Below, in pieces: positions 31,541 through 32,596 of a DNA stretch of 32,596 nt. How positions within the stretch are numbered: position 1 is the stretch's first letter; each line of letters opens with the position of its first letter. The translations under genes were made by a program, and so were the position numbers. Location: NCBI GenBank assembly GCA_964615845.1, contig CAZTRC010000007.1, forward strand, positions 1 to 32,596, written 5' to 3'. The DNA comes from CAYRQF01 sp964615845. Lineage in GTDB: Bacteria; Patescibacteriota; Minisyncoccia; Phycocordibacterales; CSBR16-119. The notes under the pieces are model-generated. The model saw only the letters and a program-made list of their open reading frames with translations. It was not told the DNA's origin and ran no database searches.

Positions 31541-31546
31541 ATTATA
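31541..31546 (-). promoter_or_regulatory. -10 box of the secretion cluster, overlapping the rsmA stop
   Basis: A perfect TATAAT on the minus strand whose TAA is the rsmA stop codon. GGGCGC (6 nt) separates it from the ATG at 31534, so the predicted first base of the transcript is the start codon. No TGn extension. Confidence 0.65.
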
Positions 31547-32300
31547 CTTCGCAATCTTGTATTTCTACAATGGAAAACCAGTCCCCGAGCTTTATATCTT
31601 CAGCTCGGACTTTTTCGGGGAGCCATTTTGGCAATTTCGCGCCGATTTGGCTGAGATTCTTCCCAAGCGTCTTCCTCTTTTGGGCAAAACCCGCCTTCAC
31701 CACCTTGAAAAAGGCTGCTTCAGAGACTTTCTTGAAATTGTCCTTCGAAATGTCCCCAATATGAATGATGGCTGAATCGACTTTCGGCTCCGGAGTGAAA
31801 TACCTCTTGGGGACTTTGGAAATAATTGACGGATCACCATAGGCTTTGACGGAAATCGATAAAATCGATTCTTTGCCGTCTCTCGCCACGATTCTCTCAG
31901 CGACTTCTTTTTGGACCAAGAGCGTCATAGAAGTTGGCTGAAAATCACTTTCCAAAAATTTCCGGATGATAGCTCCAGTTATATAGTATGGAATATTGGC
32001 GACAAGTTTGTATTGTTTCAAATTTACATCGAATTCAAGAATGTCTGCTTCGATAATCTCGAGCTGTTTTGATTCTAAATATTCCGCAAATTTTTCTTGA
32101 AGAAGCGGAATGAGCTCGCGATCGGTCTCCACAGCCACAACTTTGGCGCCTGTTTCGAGCAAAGCTTCGGTTAGAACCCCCTTCCCTGGCCCTATTTCCA
32201 AGACAGTGTCGCCACGCGAAACACCCGCTGCGCGAACCATGTCGCCAATCGCTTTCTTACTCTTCAAAAAATTTTGCCCTAAGGATTTTTTGGGTCGCAT
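31542..32300 (-). CDS. rsmA: 16S rRNA (adenine(1518)-N6/adenine(1519)-N6)-dimethyltransferase
   Basis: Uses S-adenosylmethionine to dimethylate two adjacent adenines near the 3' end of 16S rRNA, a late check of small-subunit assembly. The 252 residues show the family's start KKSLGQNFL (4-12), SAM motif I EIGPGKG at 35-41, the acidic VETD near 57-60, the catalytic NIPYYI at 102-107 and the C-terminal FAQKRKTLGKNL helix. Length is normal. The start follows TGGTAAGAT (extended -10) by 6 nt, so a leaderless message is predicted. Upstream lie repeat element D and the end of a uvrD-like gene in the same direction. Its stop overlaps the promoter of the next operon. Confidence 0.97.
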   Translation of the reverse strand: MRPKKSLGQNFLKSKKAIGDMVRAAGVSRGDTVLEIGPGKGVLTEALLETGAKVVAVETDRELIPLLQEKFAEYLESKQLEIIEADILEFDVNLKQYKLVANIPYYITGAIIRKFLESDFQPTSMTLLVQKEVAERIVARDGKESILSISVKAYGDPSIISKVPKRYFTPEPKVDSAIIHIGDISKDNFKKVSEAAFFKVVKAGFAQKRKTLGKNLSQIGAKLPKWLPEKVRAEDIKLGDWFSIVEIQDCEV

Positions 32301-32306
32301 GAAAGC

Positions 32307-32315
32307 ATCTTACCA
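32307..32315 (-). promoter_or_regulatory. Extended -10 promoter of rsmA
   Basis: TGGTAAGAT on the minus strand; the TAAGAT hexamer differs from TATAAT at two positions and has a TGn extension. It lies 6 nt before the rsmA ATG. No -35 match is seen. Confidence 0.5.
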
Positions 32316-32342
32316 CGCAGTAAAGTTTTTTCTCTAAGCGGA

Positions 32343-32416
32343 AGGGCGGGCGGGTTTTCGAATCCCGAGAACTATAGCGAAGCGATCTTGGAGGGATGAG
32401 AAAACCCGCCCGCCCT
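32343..32416 (-). repeat. Inverted-repeat element D with conserved core
   Basis: Perfect 17-bp arms, AGGGCGGGCGGGTTTTC (32343-32359) and complement (32400-32416), enclose a 40-nt interior. The interior with one flanking base each side matches the interior of element C (reverse strand) at 35 of 42 positions, while the arms share nothing. Inside, CCGA can pair with TTGG (one G-T), matching CCGA/TCGG of element C. It lies between the uvrD-like gene and rsmA. Confidence 0.75.
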
Positions 32417-32444
32417 GAAGCTTTTCAAGACGTTTTGGGGAGCG

Positions 32445-32596
32445 CTAGTCGAGGTAGATTATATTATTCCCAAAACCTGTCGATTCACGTTCTTCGCGAA
32501 GGACCAAGTCTTCGGGCACATCGCGCAGGAACGCCGACGGTGATTGCAGTTTTGTCTCGCCAAAGAGCATTCGCATGCTTGCGTAAGAGAGAAATA
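32445..32596 (-). CDS. C-terminal end of a UvrD/PcrA-like DNA helicase (partial)
   Basis: The frame entering from the right edge reads about 50 residues and ends with TAG at 32445. It begins FLSYASMRMLFGETKLQSPS and continues with AFLRDVPEDLVLREE, matching the end of motif VI region and the following P-S-x-F-L-x-[ED]-[IVL]-P segment of superfamily 1 UvrD/PcrA helicases, which unwind DNA in nucleotide-excision and mismatch repair. Only the last part is in the window, so the choice between UvrD, PcrA and Rep is open. It is transcribed toward rsmA, with element D in the spacer. Confidence 0.75.
   Translation of the reverse strand, partial: FLSYASMRMLFGETKLQSPSAFLRDVPEDLVLREERESTGFGNNIIYLD

Overview
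The window looks like a scaffold from a Patescibacteria (Candidate Phyla Radiation) genome, most like the Parcubacteria/Paceibacteria side. The signs are a trigger factor without its PPIase domain, almost no Shine-Dalgarno sequences, very tight gene packing, large secreted proteins of the 'GWAW..GWvSF' and glycine-rich types, and a PrgI/VirB4/VirB6-like machinery cluster. The assignment is by protein flavour only; no phylogeny was run. TGA is used as a stop (pgk), so the code is not the UGA-glycine code of Gracilibacteria. Two runs of exactly 100 N (18488-18587 and 27966-28065) are scaffold gaps and each interrupts a gene.

Layout. 1-2595: end of a probable rpmI, rplT, recJ (minus) and a HIT protein, the last two sharing a mirrored divergent promoter. 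2668-3720: an odd gene for a secreted protein with a Bacteroidota-type (type IX secretion) C-terminal sorting domain, closed by a 14-bp perfect hairpin. 3735-6528 (minus): an anchored protein of unknown function and the glycolytic pair tpiA-pgk. 6627-12731 (minus): two large surface proteins, each paired with a ~100-residue single-pass membrane protein. 13054-16549 (plus): nusA-ppa-tig-clpP. 16551-16847: two elaborate inverted-repeat elements between convergent genes. 16854-31534 (minus): a ~14.7-kb envelope/secretion cluster. 31542-32596 (minus): rsmA and the 3' end of a uvrD/pcrA-like helicase gene.

The secretion cluster holds, in transcription order, a peptidoglycan-binding/TIG protein, a Ca-binding-repeat membrane protein, a large exported protein broken by a gap, a VirB6/TrbL-like channel, an acidic cytosolic protein, PrgI, a TraC-like VirB4 N-terminal protein, the VirB4 ATPase, an acidic coiled-coil protein, an Ig-like exported protein, a pilin-like protein with a large ectodomain, and a peptidoglycan-binding/propeller protein. 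No coupling protein, VirB11 or relaxase is visible, so pilus assembly, DNA uptake or effector/adhesin export are as likely as conjugation.

Two layers beyond the genes stand out. First, eight genes have a -10 hexamer (several with a TGn extension) exactly 6 or 7 nt before the ATG, the geometry expected of leaderless mRNAs. Second, intergenic spaces hold a family of inverted repeats: two copies (12826-12913 and 32343-32416) share a ~42-nt core but have unrelated, individually self-complementary arms, and two others share termini or architecture with them. Degenerate 7-bp tandem repeats sit upstream of two leaderless promoters in the secretion cluster.
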